From: Geotrypetes seraphini
Lineage: Eukaryota; Chordata; Amphibia; Gymnophiona; Dermophiidae
Direction of reading: 5' to 3'
DNA length: 64,000 bases
Assembly: GCF_902459505.1 (NCBI RefSeq)
Contig: NC_047085.1
Coordinates: 353,375,836 to 353,439,835, forward strand
The translations under genes and the position numbers were made by a program. The notes under the pieces are model-generated. The model saw only the letters and a program-made list of their open reading frames with translations, had not been told where the DNA came from and ran no database searches. Positions 44,335-54,870 of this stretch are shown piece after piece (the first letter of the stretch is position 1; the number at the start of each line of letters is the position of its first letter).

Positions 44335-44945
44335 AGCATAGGAAACAGAGAGTGGGGGTAAATGGACAATACTCAGACTGGAAGAGCGTCACCAGTGGGG
44401 TTCCGCAGGGCTTGGTGCTTGGACTCGTGCTCTTCAACATCTTTATAAACATTCTGGACATTGGTACTACGAGTGGGGTGGGGAAGAGAGTAGTGAAGAC
44501 ACAGGGGGATTGCGAAGATCTGGAACGTGACATAATCAGGCTCAAGGAATGGGCATCAACATGGCAGATGAAGTTCAACATGGATAAGTGTAAAGTGATG
44601 CATGTAGGTAACAAAATTCTCATGCATGAATACAGGATGTCCGGGGCGGTACTTGAAGAGACCTCCCAGGAAAGAGACTTGGGAGTTATGATTGACAAGT
44701 CGATGAAGCCGTCCACACAATGTGCGGTGGCGGCGAAAAGAGCGAACAGAATACTAGGAATGATAAAGAAGGGGATCACGAACAGATCGGAGAAGGTTAT
44801 CATGCCACTGTACTGGACCATGGTGCGCCCTCACCTGGAGTACTGCGTCCAACACTGGTCACCATACATGAAGAAGGACACGGTACTACTCGAAAGGGTC
44901 CAGAGAAGAGTGACTAAGATGGTTAAGGAGCTGGAGGAGTTATAC
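44335..44945 (+). mobile_element. CR1-type LINE RT C-terminal part
   Basis: One long frame (to 44960) reads SGVPQGLVLGLVLFNIFINI, then MKFNMDKCKVMHVGN, ERDLGVMIDKSMKPSTQCAV, AAKRANRILGMIKKGITNRS and MPLYWTMVRPHLEYCVQHWS. These are CR1 signatures in the right order. The catalytic ADD box is deleted between FINI and DCEDLERD. It is cut at about 44945 by a minus-strand LINE and its 3' end reappears at about 45956. Confidence 0.85.
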
Positions 44946-45955
44946 CCAGTATCTTCATGGTAGACTGAATAGGGTAACTAAGTTTACTGATGCATAGTGG
45001 TGTTTTGGTGTAAAATTTTGTTTTTTCTGAATTAAGTTTGAGCTTGAAGTCAGTCATCCATTGCTCCATCAAATTTATAGCTTCTGATGCTTTGGGAATA
45101 GTTTCCGAGATAGAGTTAGCAAATGGGATGATAATCGTAAAGTCATCTGCGTAACTGAATAATTTTATCCCCAGCTGGGTTAATTGCGTACCCAGTGAGG
45201 ACATGTAGACATTGAAAAGCAATGGGGATAGCAGTGACCCTTGTGGCACACCGGATGGATTGCTCCAGGTATCGGAGAGATCATAATTGAAACGTACCTG
45301 ATAAGTACGGGACATAAGGAAGCCACAAAACCAGTTCAACACCTCATCCCTGATACCAATAGCGTCTAGGTATTGTAGCATTTTCCCATGGTCTACTAGA
45401 TCAAAGACAGAGCTCATATCAAATTGCATGATCAGAGCGTTGATGCCCTTGCTAAACAATAGATGCAGATTATCTAGGATAGCCGCAATTACTGTCTCCA
45501 TACTGAATAAAGGGCTGAACCCGGATTGAGTTTCATGTAGGAGAGAGAACTGATTGAGATATTCCATTAATTGCGTGTGTACCAATCCCTCCATGATTTT
45601 TACAAAAAATGGAATGGATGCTACTGGCCTGTAGTTGGTTACTAGAGCTGATGATTCTTTACTATTTTTTAGGATTGGGGTTATTATTATGTGACCGTTG
45701 TTAGTGAGGAACTTCCCGTTTTTTAGGTTATGGGCTAAGTAGTGTAGCAACGATAGTTTAAATTCTAATGGCGCTGATTTCATAATTTCCGGGGGACATG
45801 AGTCCAGAACGCAATATGATTTAGAGTATTTGTTATATAGTTTGGTATAATCATTCCATTCTAAGTCTAGAAAGGAACTCCAGATCATATCTGCTGGTAT
45901 TTCATTTCCTTGTATGTTAGCTATTTGATGATCACTGCTGAATTGGAACGTGCTC
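44946..45955 (-). mobile_element. L2-group LINE RT fragment inserted in CR1
   Basis: A 321-codon minus-strand frame shows PIMK-like CPPEIMKSAPLEFKLSLL, then NYRPVASIPFFVKIMEGLVH, QFDMSSVFDLVDHGKML, PSGVPQGSLLSPLLFNVYMS and LFSYADDFTIIIP. These are RT domains 1-5 with an intact YADD. The frame is open for almost 1 kb, so the copy is relatively young. Both LINE ends are missing. Confidence 0.85.
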
Positions 45956-46080
45956 AGGTAGGGCTAGTCTTTGTTAGGGCACTGATCTTTGATCAGAGGG
46001 CCGCCGTGTGAGCGGACTGCTGGCTACGATGGACCACTGGTCTGACCCAGCAGCGGCAATTCTTATGTTCTTATGTTCTG
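45956..46080 (+). mobile_element. CR1 3' terminus
   Basis: gggcactgatctttgatcag, then ggccgccgtgtgagcggact, gatggaccactggtctgacc and a (ttcttatg)n end form a CR1 3' tail. It is probably the downstream end of the CR1 cut at 44945; about 300 bp between them is missing. Confidence 0.75.
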
Positions 46081-46089
46081 CCTAATGGG

Positions 46090-46600
46090 AGTTTGGCTCT
46101 GCATATTCATGTTCTTTACATGGAATTTATATTAGGACGGCTGAGGGGAGATATGATCGAAATCTACAAAATCCTGAGTGGTGTAGAATGGGTACAGGTG
46201 GATCGATTTTTTACTGCATCAAGATTTACAAAGACTAGGAGACATTTGATGAAGTTACATAGTACCGGTAATACTTTTAAAACCAGTAGGAGGAAATATT
46301 TTTTCACTATGAGAATAGTTAAGCTCTGGAATGTGTTGCCAAAGGATGTGGAAAGAGCGGTTAATGTAGCTGGCTTTAAAGAAGGTTTGGACAACTTCCT
46401 GGAGGAAAAGTCTATAATCTGCTATTGAGAGATATGGGAGAAGCCACTTCTTTCCCGGATCAGTGGCATGGAATGCTGCTACCATTTGGGTTTTTGCCAA
46501 GTATTTGTGACTTGGATTGGCTTCCGTGAAGATGGTAAACTGGGCTAGATGGACCATTGGTCTGATCCCGTAAGGCTATTCTTATGCTCTTGAACTATAG
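46090..46600 (+). mobile_element. CR1-type LINE 3' end, second copy
   Basis: The plus strand encodes GRLRGDMIEIYKILSGVEW, then KTRRHLMKLHSTGNTFKTS and MRIVKLWNVLPKDVERAVNV to a stop at about 46426. A tail with ctgggctagatggaccattg and ttcttatgctcttg follows. It is another subfamily directly downstream of the first CR1 tail. Confidence 0.85.
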
Positions 46601-46604
46601 GTAT

Positions 46605-47089
46605 AGTTAATGGGTGGATAATTAAGAGGTGTGAAAAGTACCTTTCCATGAGTGGTAACATTTATCTTTGGATTTAGACCAGGTAATGATATGAGGGCAG
46701 GACAAAGATGATAGCAGAAAAGTGTGAAAAGCATACAATTTGCAGTCACATGGGCATGTAGTACGCTCCCTAAAAATTTTGATCAAATGAAGAGATAATT
46801 ATTGCATTTTACAGAGATGTGCTGTTAAAGTGGCTGGTTAAGGCCATCAATAAGACTGGGTTAATGACATCTATAATGAGACCCTATCATAACTGCTGAA
46901 CAAACTAGGGGAGTTGGGAAAGAGAGAGAGACATTTAGAGGCAGCTGCACCTAAGGAGCTTTCCCAGTAGTTAACTTAGCGGTGCAGGTTCACTTGTCAC
47001 ACTAATTCTGAATAATATTCCTTTTTTCTTTGTTGTTTTAAGATTGTAAACCATTTTGACCTACTGGTTTCAGTAAATGCAGTATAGAA
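46605..47089. other. No gene; short LINE tail at the end
   Basis: 47040-47090 (gattgtaaaccattttgacc, aaatgcagtatagaaa) resembles an L2-group 3' end on the plus strand. The rest is unassigned. Confidence 0.4.
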
Positions 47090-47144
47090 AGCCCCAACAG
47101 AGACATAGTTATTTTTCTGGTTCAAGTTTGTATGATCAGATTTA

Positions 47145-47549
47145 TCGTCAAATATATTTTATTGAGCACCAAGCAAAACAACCATCAGAAACAAGTACAA
47201 AGAAGAACAAGGAGCTCCAAAATTTACACAAAAATCCAGTAAACCCACCCAACCAACCCATCCCACAACCCAACCCTCCCCCTCCCACTCTCATCACTGA
47301 TGCCAAACAAAGCCAGAGTAAACATTGGAAAAGACAAATACCAGGGGCCTAACAGTTCAAAATACGGCTACGAGCCACCGGAGACAATGTGGTCCAAAAG
47401 GGCTCCCAAATTCGTTGGAAGGCCCTTCCAGGCAAGGAAGAAATGTCCTGGACTCCTCTCTGTTCCCAAGAAAGCAACGCAATCATGTGAATACGCCAAA
47501 AGGAATAGTCAGGAGCCTTAAGCAAAATGCATTTGATAGCAATCACTGC
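47145..47549 (-). mobile_element. 5'-truncated L1 with 15-bp target duplication
   Basis: gtatgatcagattta flanks the insert at 47130-47144 and 47550-47564. The plus strand starts tcgtcaaatatattttattg (inverted 3' end). The minus strand encodes RAFQRIWEPFWTTLSP, the C-terminal end of an L1 ORF2. Long target duplication and 5' truncation are hallmarks of target-primed insertion. Confidence 0.85.
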
Positions 47550-48331
47550 GTATGATCAGATTTAAAAAATGCCGCTAAGTCAGGAGACAAGATGGTTGCC
47601 ACAGTAAAGACGCTGTGCTTTAAGCTCCTTGCCATTTCTTCTATTACCTGGGTATTGCTTATTCTCCTTATGGCAAAGAGAAGAGGGAGGACAGCTGTTG
47701 CTGCCCAGCAGCCGGAGTGTCTCTCTTTGCGGCAGACTGCCATTACAGAGTTCGCTTCATCTTCTGATTGGGGCATTCCGGCTTGGCCGAACGTGGAGGA
47801 CATGACCTTCTGGAGTGAAATCTTGCTCAGCCCCGCAGGTCCTGCACCCCCCCCCCCTCCCCACCACCACAACCACCAGTAGTCATGAGATACAGGGACA
47901 TTGGGAGCTCTGCAGGATACGAGAATGGCATTGCCTGTGGAGTTCGGGGGCATGCTGAGTCCTCGTGCAGGAATCTCGGCTTTTACATCTGTTGGAGGGG
48001 AGGAGGTGATGTTGTTGGAGGTGGGTGGAACATCTATCTCTGACTAAGCCTGCAGAGGTAACTCTGGATTCAATATGGATAGCACTAGATTCTCTCCATA
48101 AGGTCCAAGCTATTCAATCTACTATGTTACAGGATAAGATGGTGATAGAACAGAAAGTTGAAAATTTTTCAGAACTTTACTCGACAACCAAATCTCAGAC
48201 TTTAAAATTTTCTTAAACTTCTTACTTCCTCTCCTCGGGACTTATTTTATAGGTTTTTGAAAGAGGTGTTTAAGTATTCAGAAGAGGGTATTCCACCTCT
48301 TCAGAAGGTATATTTTGTACCAAACCCTATA

Positions 48332-48789
48332 CACTTCCCCCTCCGTATTTGTGGGGGTTAGGGGCAGAGCCGGCCCGCGAATATAAAAAAAATGTAAATA
48401 ATATTTGGGCCGGTTCTGCCCCTAACCCCCGCTTCTCCTGGCTATTTTAAGCCCTGAAAGCCCCGCCCTCCTTAAGCCTTACCTGGTGGTCTAGCGGGTT
48501 TTCAGGCAGGAGCGATCTTCCCATGCTCCTGCCTCGTGCAGATCGCTCACAGAAAATGGCTGCCTTGAGCTCCCGTAGTCTCTCGAGCCATTTCCTGTGA
48601 GCAATCTGCATGGGGAAAGAGCATGGGAAGATCGCTTCTGCCCCGAAAATCCACTAGACCACCAGGTAAGGCTTAAGGGGGGCTTACAGGGCTTAAAATA
48701 GCCTGAAAAATGAAAATGAATTTTGTGGTTTAAAACCGCGAATAAGCGAATCTGTAGATACGGAATTTACGAATATGGAGGGGGAAGTG
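48332..48789. mobile_element. 458-bp Tigger/pogo-like MITE
   Basis: TA flanks CACTTCCCCCTCCGTATTTG at the left and CGAATATGGAGGGGGAAGTG at the right. The interior is one large palindrome (taagccttacctggtggtct/ agaccaccaggtaaggctta). The CCCTCCGTAT-type end recalls Tigger-group elements. No transposase. Confidence 0.8.
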
Positions 48790-49228
48790 TAGAATGTTTT
48801 GGTCTCAAGGTTGATGATTCTATTGTGGATGTATTAGCTGGCAGTTTGAACCTTGCCATAATTTTGGAATCCTCTGCAGAAGAAGTTATATTGAGATCTA
48901 CATCGCTGGTATCGTTTGCATTTCAACAAGATAAAGAAGTACTTATGAGACTTTTCTTTAAAATAAAAGAAACAATTATTTTGGCAGTAAGATCTCTATC
49001 TTTCCTGATATTTCTAAATGTTCTCAAGCGAGGAGAAAAGATTTCAGTCACTAAAGTAGTATGGGGCTCATAATAATAATAAAAAAAAGTCTAAAAAGTG
49101 GCCTAAATGGGTACTTGGACGATCAAAAAGCCTGATCGTCTGAAAGAAGATTTCTAGTGCTATTTCCTATATTTTTACTTCCTACTTTTCCTCCTAGAAT
49201 TTGAATTGTCTCTCCTTTATGTGGACTA

Positions 49229-49680
49229 TCATAATAAAACCCTAAAGCGCACATGCACACTAATAATGCCGTGATCCCTGCCTCCGTGATCCGTAGCTCC
49301 ATGGCAGAGACATGGTAGTACAGCGTGTGGTGCGTGCACGCGTTTAGTGTGTGCACACGTTCAATGTGTACAGCGCTTGCACACTTGATGCTATGTGGCC
49401 CATGCATGCGTGGCAGTTTACATCACGTGCAGTGCTGTCCTGAACTTCCTCCAGCTGCAGCCTGCGGCAGTTTGTGTGCACTGGTTGCCCTTTTCACTCT
49501 ATACAACGTGATAAAAAAAAAAAAAAAATAGAAAAAAGTAGGTGGGAGAAGGGGCACAATAAACAGACAGGCAGGGGGCAGGGAAATAGACAGACAGATA
49601 GAAATAAAGACAGACACATAGAAAGACAGGTAGATGGGAGAAGGAGCACGAGAAACAGACAGGCAAGTTTATCTTTTGTT
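49229..49680 (+). mobile_element. Possible second Helitron, 5' end
   Basis: TCATAATAAAACCCTAAAGC then gcacatgcacac, preceded by A, aligns with the 5' end of the Helitron at 3019-3987 (TCCTATATAATAAAAACCTA, agtgcgcatgcgcac). A purine-rich (acaga)n block follows at 49560-49670. No CTRR 3' end is found. Confidence 0.45.
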
Positions 49681-49916
49681 TCATTAGGATTTCATAGAAA
49701 CATAGAATATACTGTAGCAGGATTATCTCATTAGACCACGTGGATTACCTACTGCAGTACTTCAAAAAGAACCAGTCCAAACATTAGGCAAGATGAAGCT
49801 GTTGCCTAAGGCAGCAGTTTCTAGGAGGCAACAAAATGCAGCTAAAGCCAAGGCAAAGCAATACATTCTCACAGCCACACCAACTCACATCGGTGCATAC
49901 TTTTATCAGCAAACAA

Positions 49917-50057
49917 ACCCCCTCTTTTATCAAGCTACGCTAGACGTTTTTAGCGCAGGTGAGGTAAGTGCTTCAACGCTCATATAATTTTCTATGAGCA
50001 TTTACCATGCTGGCCCACACTAAAAACCTCTAGCGCAGCTTGATAAAAGCTGGCCTA
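49917..50057. mobile_element. Diverged GGGCTCC-family MITE
   Basis: cctcttttatcaagctacgc and gcgcagcttgataaaagctgg are inverted ends. Interior cgctcatataattttctatg pairs with atgagca-type words. Confidence 0.65.
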
Positions 50058-50099
50058 AGCTTAATATTTCTAAAAGTATGGTGTCTATTTATGAATTTT

Positions 50100-51000
50100 T
50101 AAAGAATTGTTGCAGGATGATCATAATTGTAGAATTAAATTATCAGAATCCTGGAGGGCGGAGCAGACCAGCTAGGGACCTGAAAATTAAGGGGATGCAA
50201 GGCTAAAAGTTTCCTTATGGTGCCCAGTACTAGTGCATCGGCTCTAACTTTAGACCCTATGAGACTCATTTTCAAAAGAGAAAATCATCCAAAAAATCTA
50301 GTGCATAAGTGCCTAATACACCCCTGACCTGCCCATGCTTCTTCCGTGGACCATTCGGGTCTTTATCTGTCATCATCTACTATGTTACTATGTTCTATAG
50401 ACCTTAGGTGCTAAGTTTATAGAATAGCACCAAAGTGCAGCCACGTGCATAACTGAGAATTGATACCAATTTGCGTGCACAATTTTGTGCACTAGTTGCA
50501 AAACTGTGCACTTGTTTATCAAATTAGGGGGTCAGTGTGCAAAGTTATAGAATAACTCCAGCTTTGTATGCAACTTGTTAAATTAGCTGCTCATTGGCAT
50601 CGATAACCAATAATTTAATGGTCCATACTTGGTGTTAATTGGAGTTAATCTGCATTTATGTGCCTAACTGCCCTTAGTTGGTATGCTACAAATTGAGCGT
50701 GCAGAATCCATTGCGCATAACTGCAAGGGCCTGTGGACCTGGGACAGGGTCAGGGGTGTTACAGGTGCAGGTTACAGAATATTATGAATTACAAGCCTGA
50801 CAACAATTATATGCTAGCTCAATGGCTGGTGTAAATGCTCGCTCTTAAAATTGGTCGTGTAACTGGGATAATGCTAGTATTCTATAAAGGCAATTACATG
50901 CCTACTTGCTGATATAGAATTTGTGCTTACAGCTCATCATCTTACTGGCACCTCCCTTTAGGCTACCCAGAGAGAACTACCATTTTAAAGGGGAGTTCTA
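50100..51000. repeat. Old MITE family sequence, no gene
   Basis: 50390-50950 is rich in words such as cacaattttgtgcactagtt and cataactgcaagggcc that recur at 27.9, 28.8, 42.6 and 43.9 kb. Ends are not resolvable. Confidence 0.4.
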
Positions 51001-51002
51001 TA

Positions 51003-51420
51003 ATCCAAGTTTCCAAGTTTCCAAGTTTATTAAATGTCTTGATTTATCGCCTATTCACATTTCTAGGCGATGTACAAATTGTTCAAAAAATTAATTAATA
51101 TATCATTTACAATAAAAACAAAAAAGAAAAATTAAAACTTAAATGGGATTTAACTGACAATACTAAAACATAAGGAAAGTTATTTAATTCGATGGTTACA
51201 TACAGTTATTATGTTTAAAAATTCAAGGGAAATACATTAGGAGGGGAAAGGTAAACAATAAATTCAGAGAATTAAATTGACAAAGCAGAGAGGTTTAGTC
51301 ATTAACAGACTTAATCATTAAATGCATCTGTAAATAAAAAACTTTTAAGATGAGCTTTAAATTTTCCTAAATTTTTTTCTAGTCTTAAGCTTCTCATGGG
51401 GATACACCCCTTGGCACATG
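51003..51420 (-). mobile_element. LINE 3' end with (AAGTTTCC)n tail, minus strand
   Basis: Three copies of an aagtttcc unit precede aagtttattaaatgtcttga and cgatgtacaaattg, an inverted L2-group tail. The C-terminal coding part is too decayed to read. Its tail unit differs from the TTTAG and GATTA tails elsewhere. Confidence 0.55.
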
Positions 51421-51535
51421 TTGAGTATGGAGAAAATTAGTCACTCTAGCACTCCATTCTAGCACCTATATGTGGACAGAGCAAGGGAGGGGTTCCCAGT
51501 TATGTGCATAAATTACAGAATACTGTACATTAGAG

Positions 51536-51731
51536 CAGTGGTTCCCCACCCAGTCCTGGAGGACCATCAGGCCAATCGGGTTTTCAGGCTAGCCCTAATG
51601 AATATGCATGGAGCAGATTTGTATGCCTCTCACTTCCATTCTATGCAAATCTCTCTCATGCATATTCATTAGGGCTAGCCTGAAAACCCAAAGGGCCTGG
51701 TGGTCCTCCAGGACAGGGTGGGGGACCACTG
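51536..51731. mobile_element. 196-bp hAT fold-back MITE
   Basis: A perfect CATTAGAG duplication lies at 51528-51535 and 51732-51739. The ends CAGTGGTTCCCCACCC and GGGGGACCACTG are inverted, and the arms (cctggaggaccatcaggcc; gctagccctaatgaatatgc) are nearly perfect. The interior has no coding sequence. Confidence 0.88.
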
Positions 51732-51734
51732 CAT

Positions 51735-51941
51735 TAGAGAATGACACAGGACCCTGTCCCCATGGTATCTCGTTATCCCTGTCCCATTCCTGTAAGCTCT
51801 GCCTTAACTGCACAAGCCTCAAACACTTAAAGATTTTAAAGTGCTCAAGGCTTGTGCAGATGAGGACAGAGCTTGCAAGAACGGGGATAGAGAGATCCCA
51901 CAAGGAGATGGGACAAATTTGTCCCCGTGTCATTCTCTAGC
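51735..51941. mobile_element. 207-bp hAT MITE (TAGAGAATGACAC family)
   Basis: TAGAGAATGACACAGG and CCGTGTCATTCTCTA are the same termini as the 1.39-kb element at 14102. Inner words acagagcttgcaag / cttaactgcacaagcct are inverted. The neighbouring MITE inserted into its left terminus, so the terminus is partly duplicated in the CATTAGAG repeat. A short (att)n run follows. Confidence 0.75.
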
Positions 51942-51944
51942 GGT

Positions 51945-52980
51945 ATATAAGAAATAAATTATTATTATTATTACTACGTGCACCCTTGCCACATTTAGGC
52001 ACCTTCAGTTACGCCTGGTATAACTGCTGGCACCTAAACATTATCTAGTTTATTAATGGCTCAGATGCAATTATAAACTAGGCTCTGACTGTGTGGCATC
52101 AGAGTACCTAAAAAGTAGGTGCCCCCTTATAAAATTGCTCCCTAAATGACTAGAATACTGGCAACAGCTGTTCGTGCGTACTTGCCACCTAAATCTATGC
52201 AGCTCCTTTTCTGAGCATTACCTCTTTAATTTTTTTTCTCTGGCACAGGCCCATGGATTTATCAGAAACTAAACTGCTTTTGTGGACTGTTTGCTAGGTT
52301 CTTATGAATAATTCAAGTCAGGTAGTTAGTTCCATTCCATTTTTATTTTATTGATAATTTACATAACCATATATGCTTTATTTTGCACAGAAAAACATAT
52401 AAAACTGTGTTTTTCCTATCCTTCTCTTAAATCTCATTATTACACCATTGAGACTAAACAGCTCTCTCTTTACTTGAACCACGACATGTTCAGCAAGCAC
52501 ACTTCTTTTGATGTTGAGCAGTTGTATAATGACATCTGGAATGGAATATAAAATTAGAAATGTATTTAAGCGTTAACAAACATGAAGCCTGATCCAATAA
52601 AAGAAAATACGCATACACAATAAACAGAAGGAGGTGCATATTTGCCCAAAATTAAATGTGTAGGGGAAAGATGTGATGTTGGTACCGCACTGGATGTCTG
52701 GGACTGGATGTCAGTGCTTCCTCTCTTTTCCTTCTCTAAAAGTGAATTAAGTGAATATTTACTGAAGTAACGGATGCCATAAGCTCAGCTAACAGCAAAG
52801 CGAAAGAACTCAAATGAATCAAAAGAAGTTCTTCATACTGATTAATGTATCTAAACCATATTAATAACCAAGGTCGAATAAAATATTTCAGTTTAGACAG
52901 ATGGGTCAATATTCTTTACGATCCCAGTCTCAGCAGTTCCTTCATTGCAGCAGATGCGTAAGGTCTCAACTCGCTCACTG
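51945..52980. other. No recognisable gene
   Basis: Mostly AT-rich, unique-looking sequence. No supported coding exon, repeat boundary or RNA gene. Confidence 0.5.
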
Positions 52981-52984
52981 AAAA

Positions 52985-53215
52985 AGGTATGTATTTTGTG
53001 TGGCAGGTCCTCAACTGTGGAATGCCCTTCCTGATTCAATTTATCAGGTAGCTACGCTTTTACTTTTTTGTAAATGTTTGAAGAGACATTATTTTCGGGA
53101 AGCTTTTTCTTAAATATGTTATGAGCTGTGTATTTTACTAATGGTGAAATTGTGTATGTTCATGCGTAACCTGCTCAGATTTTTGGATGTGCGTGATAAA
53201 GGCCACCTTTGCTCA
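52985..53215 (+). mobile_element. L2-like LINE C-terminal fragment
   Basis: Broken plus-strand reading resembles WQVLNCGMPFLIQF..FGKLFLKYV, the 'LWNALP...F+K.L+' end of L2-group LINEs. A tail with atgcgtaacctgctcagatt follows. Confidence 0.45.
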
Positions 53216-53830
53216 GATAAATTGCATAGCCAGCACTGGCCACGGATATTAGAAGTGCTACTGGATAGTGCTGGAGCTGGCGGTTATCCAGTGATATTCT
53301 GGCTGCTATCCAGTTCACTATCTGGAAAGACTGCGGTCCCAAATGTAGCTCTCTGGACAGCAGTTTTGAATATTGCCTCTATTCAGATGCTGGCAGGTGC
53401 CACTCTTTCTGGATAACAGCACTGCCCACTATCCACATAGTGGTGAATAAAGAATTGAAATGCTGCAACCAATGTTTAAAAGAAAGTCCAACCTACAGAG
53501 TTTAAATATTGATTCAATAATTTAGAAACATTTTCTTGTTATTTCCTGGGGTCAGGCCATGACACTGCTGAGCCCAGAATCCTGTCTCAAACAGTGGCCA
53601 GTATGGATTACTTGAAAGCACCCATGGCAAAGGATCTTCAATAATGGTATGGAATTTTCAATGCATTGCTCCTAGTTTCAAAATGTAAACATACCATGCT
53701 GTTTGAAAAAATAAATATTAAAAATCTAAAGAAACATACTGCCCATTAAAAATTAGACAGATCAGGGGCAGTACATGGGACGGAGTTGGGGAAAACCTGG
53801 TGGATATGTGAATAGTGCTGCCACCCATAT
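53216..53830. repeat. GAATATTCA-family repeat and unassigned sequence
   Basis: 53220-53450 contains cactggccacggatatt, tggatagtgctggagctggc and similar words shared with the repeat at 26.9 kb. 53450-53830 shows nothing recognisable. Confidence 0.35.
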
Positions 53831-53992
53831 TGCTAAGTGGAAAATTTAAGACGAGAGGTCATGACAGCTGGAACAACACATTAGAACAAACCCTCAACTC
53901 TATTGCACCATTATATCACAAAGACCGAAAATCAACCAAGTCCTCACCTTGGTTCACAGACACCCTAAAAGCAGAAAAACAGTCTTCTAGAA

Positions 53993-54870
53993 CAGGGGTA
54001 GGCAATTCCAGTCCTTGAGAGCCACAGTGTGACACGATTGTGAAACGGATGGTATGAAAGATTAATATTGAGTGACACTGCCTAGGATCCATGATAGCTG
54101 TTACAGGGAAACACAAGTACTATGAGAACGAGCAAGGCCAGGAGTTTTCAGCACCTGCTGATAATTATGAGAGCAGGTCATTGTCAGCTCAGACAGGCTA
54201 GGAGTTTCTAGGCAGGCTAGGAGTTTCTAGCTCAATCCACAAGCATTCAGTTAGCTCAATACATAAGGGGGGGATGTGTAGTCAGATTGGTAAACATCCT
54301 CCACAAGGAAGGGGATGGGAAATTAGCTCACGAGGCAGGCTAGGAGTTTCTAACACATACTGATTGGTAAACATCACCCCGGCATTCAGTTAGCTCAATC
54401 CACAAGGAGAGGGGGATAAATACTGCTTCCCCTAGAAAGAAGAACAAGGGACATTTCCACTGCTGATACGCTGTGTGATGACATTTTGATTAAGCCTCTC
54501 GTTCGTGGTCCCCCGACAGAGTGATGATGTAATAACCGGTAATGTATTAATTCAAACTCTGTACTTAATCAATGATTATGGCTAGAAATATTGTATATAT
54601 GTAATAAAACTTAATTTGTATACTATTTTGATTTCCTGGCATTCTGTCCAGTGTGGAAAGTGACTGAAGGTCTTTGGTAAGCCTTTTTAAATAGTAATAC
54701 ACACAGGCAGGTCAGGTTTTCAGGATATCCACAATAAATATGCATGAAATAGATTTGCATCTCAACTCAAGGAGGCAGTACATGCAAATCCATCTCATGC
54801 ATATTCATTGTGGATATCCTAAAAACCTGACCTGCCTGTGGCTCTCGAGGACTGGAATTGCCTACCCCTG
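53993..54870. mobile_element. hAT fold-back MITE inserted in the L2
   Basis: The duplications TTCTAGAA (53985-53992) and CTCTAGAA (54871-54878) match at 7 of 8 bases. The ends are CAGGGGTAGGCAATTCCAGT and its inverted copy. Without the LTR it hosts, the MITE is about 199 bp, the usual size of its family in this window. Confidence 0.88.
54028..54701. mobile_element. Solo LTR (674 bp) inside the hAT MITE (fossil)
   Basis: The 5-bp target duplication CACAG (54023-54027 and 54702-54706) encloses a sequence starting TGTGACACG and ending AATACA, the TG...CA form of an LTR. A TATA-like word lies at about 54415 and an AATAAA at about 54603. No internal coding region is attached, as expected after LTR-LTR recombination. 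Family unassigned. Confidence 0.8.

Larger units (their letters stand above)
47090..49055 (+). mobile_element. L1-type LINE 5' region and ORF1, twice interrupted
   Basis: Conceptual reading of 48040-48330 gives LDSLHKVQAIQSTMLQDKMV with EQKVENFSELYS, then SSRDLFYRFLKEVFKYSEEG and IPPLQKVYFVP. 48880-49050 gives remnants of a V-FA-QDKE-LMRLFFK segment. This is the coiled-coil then RRM-like order of L1 ORF1 in amphibian-type L1s. It is interrupted by a minus-strand L1 (47145-47549) and a Tigger-like MITE (48332-48789), and carries frameshifts. Confidence 0.65.

Noticed and set aside
47592-47882. Possible host exon with a hydrophobic start
   Set aside because: Neighbouring downstream sequence reads as L1 ORF1, so this is LINE 5' sequence.
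49055-49145. Separate gene start after the L1 ORF1
   Set aside because: ggggctcataat and gtacttggacgatc match the DNA-transposon family at 12393, so this is a repeat end.
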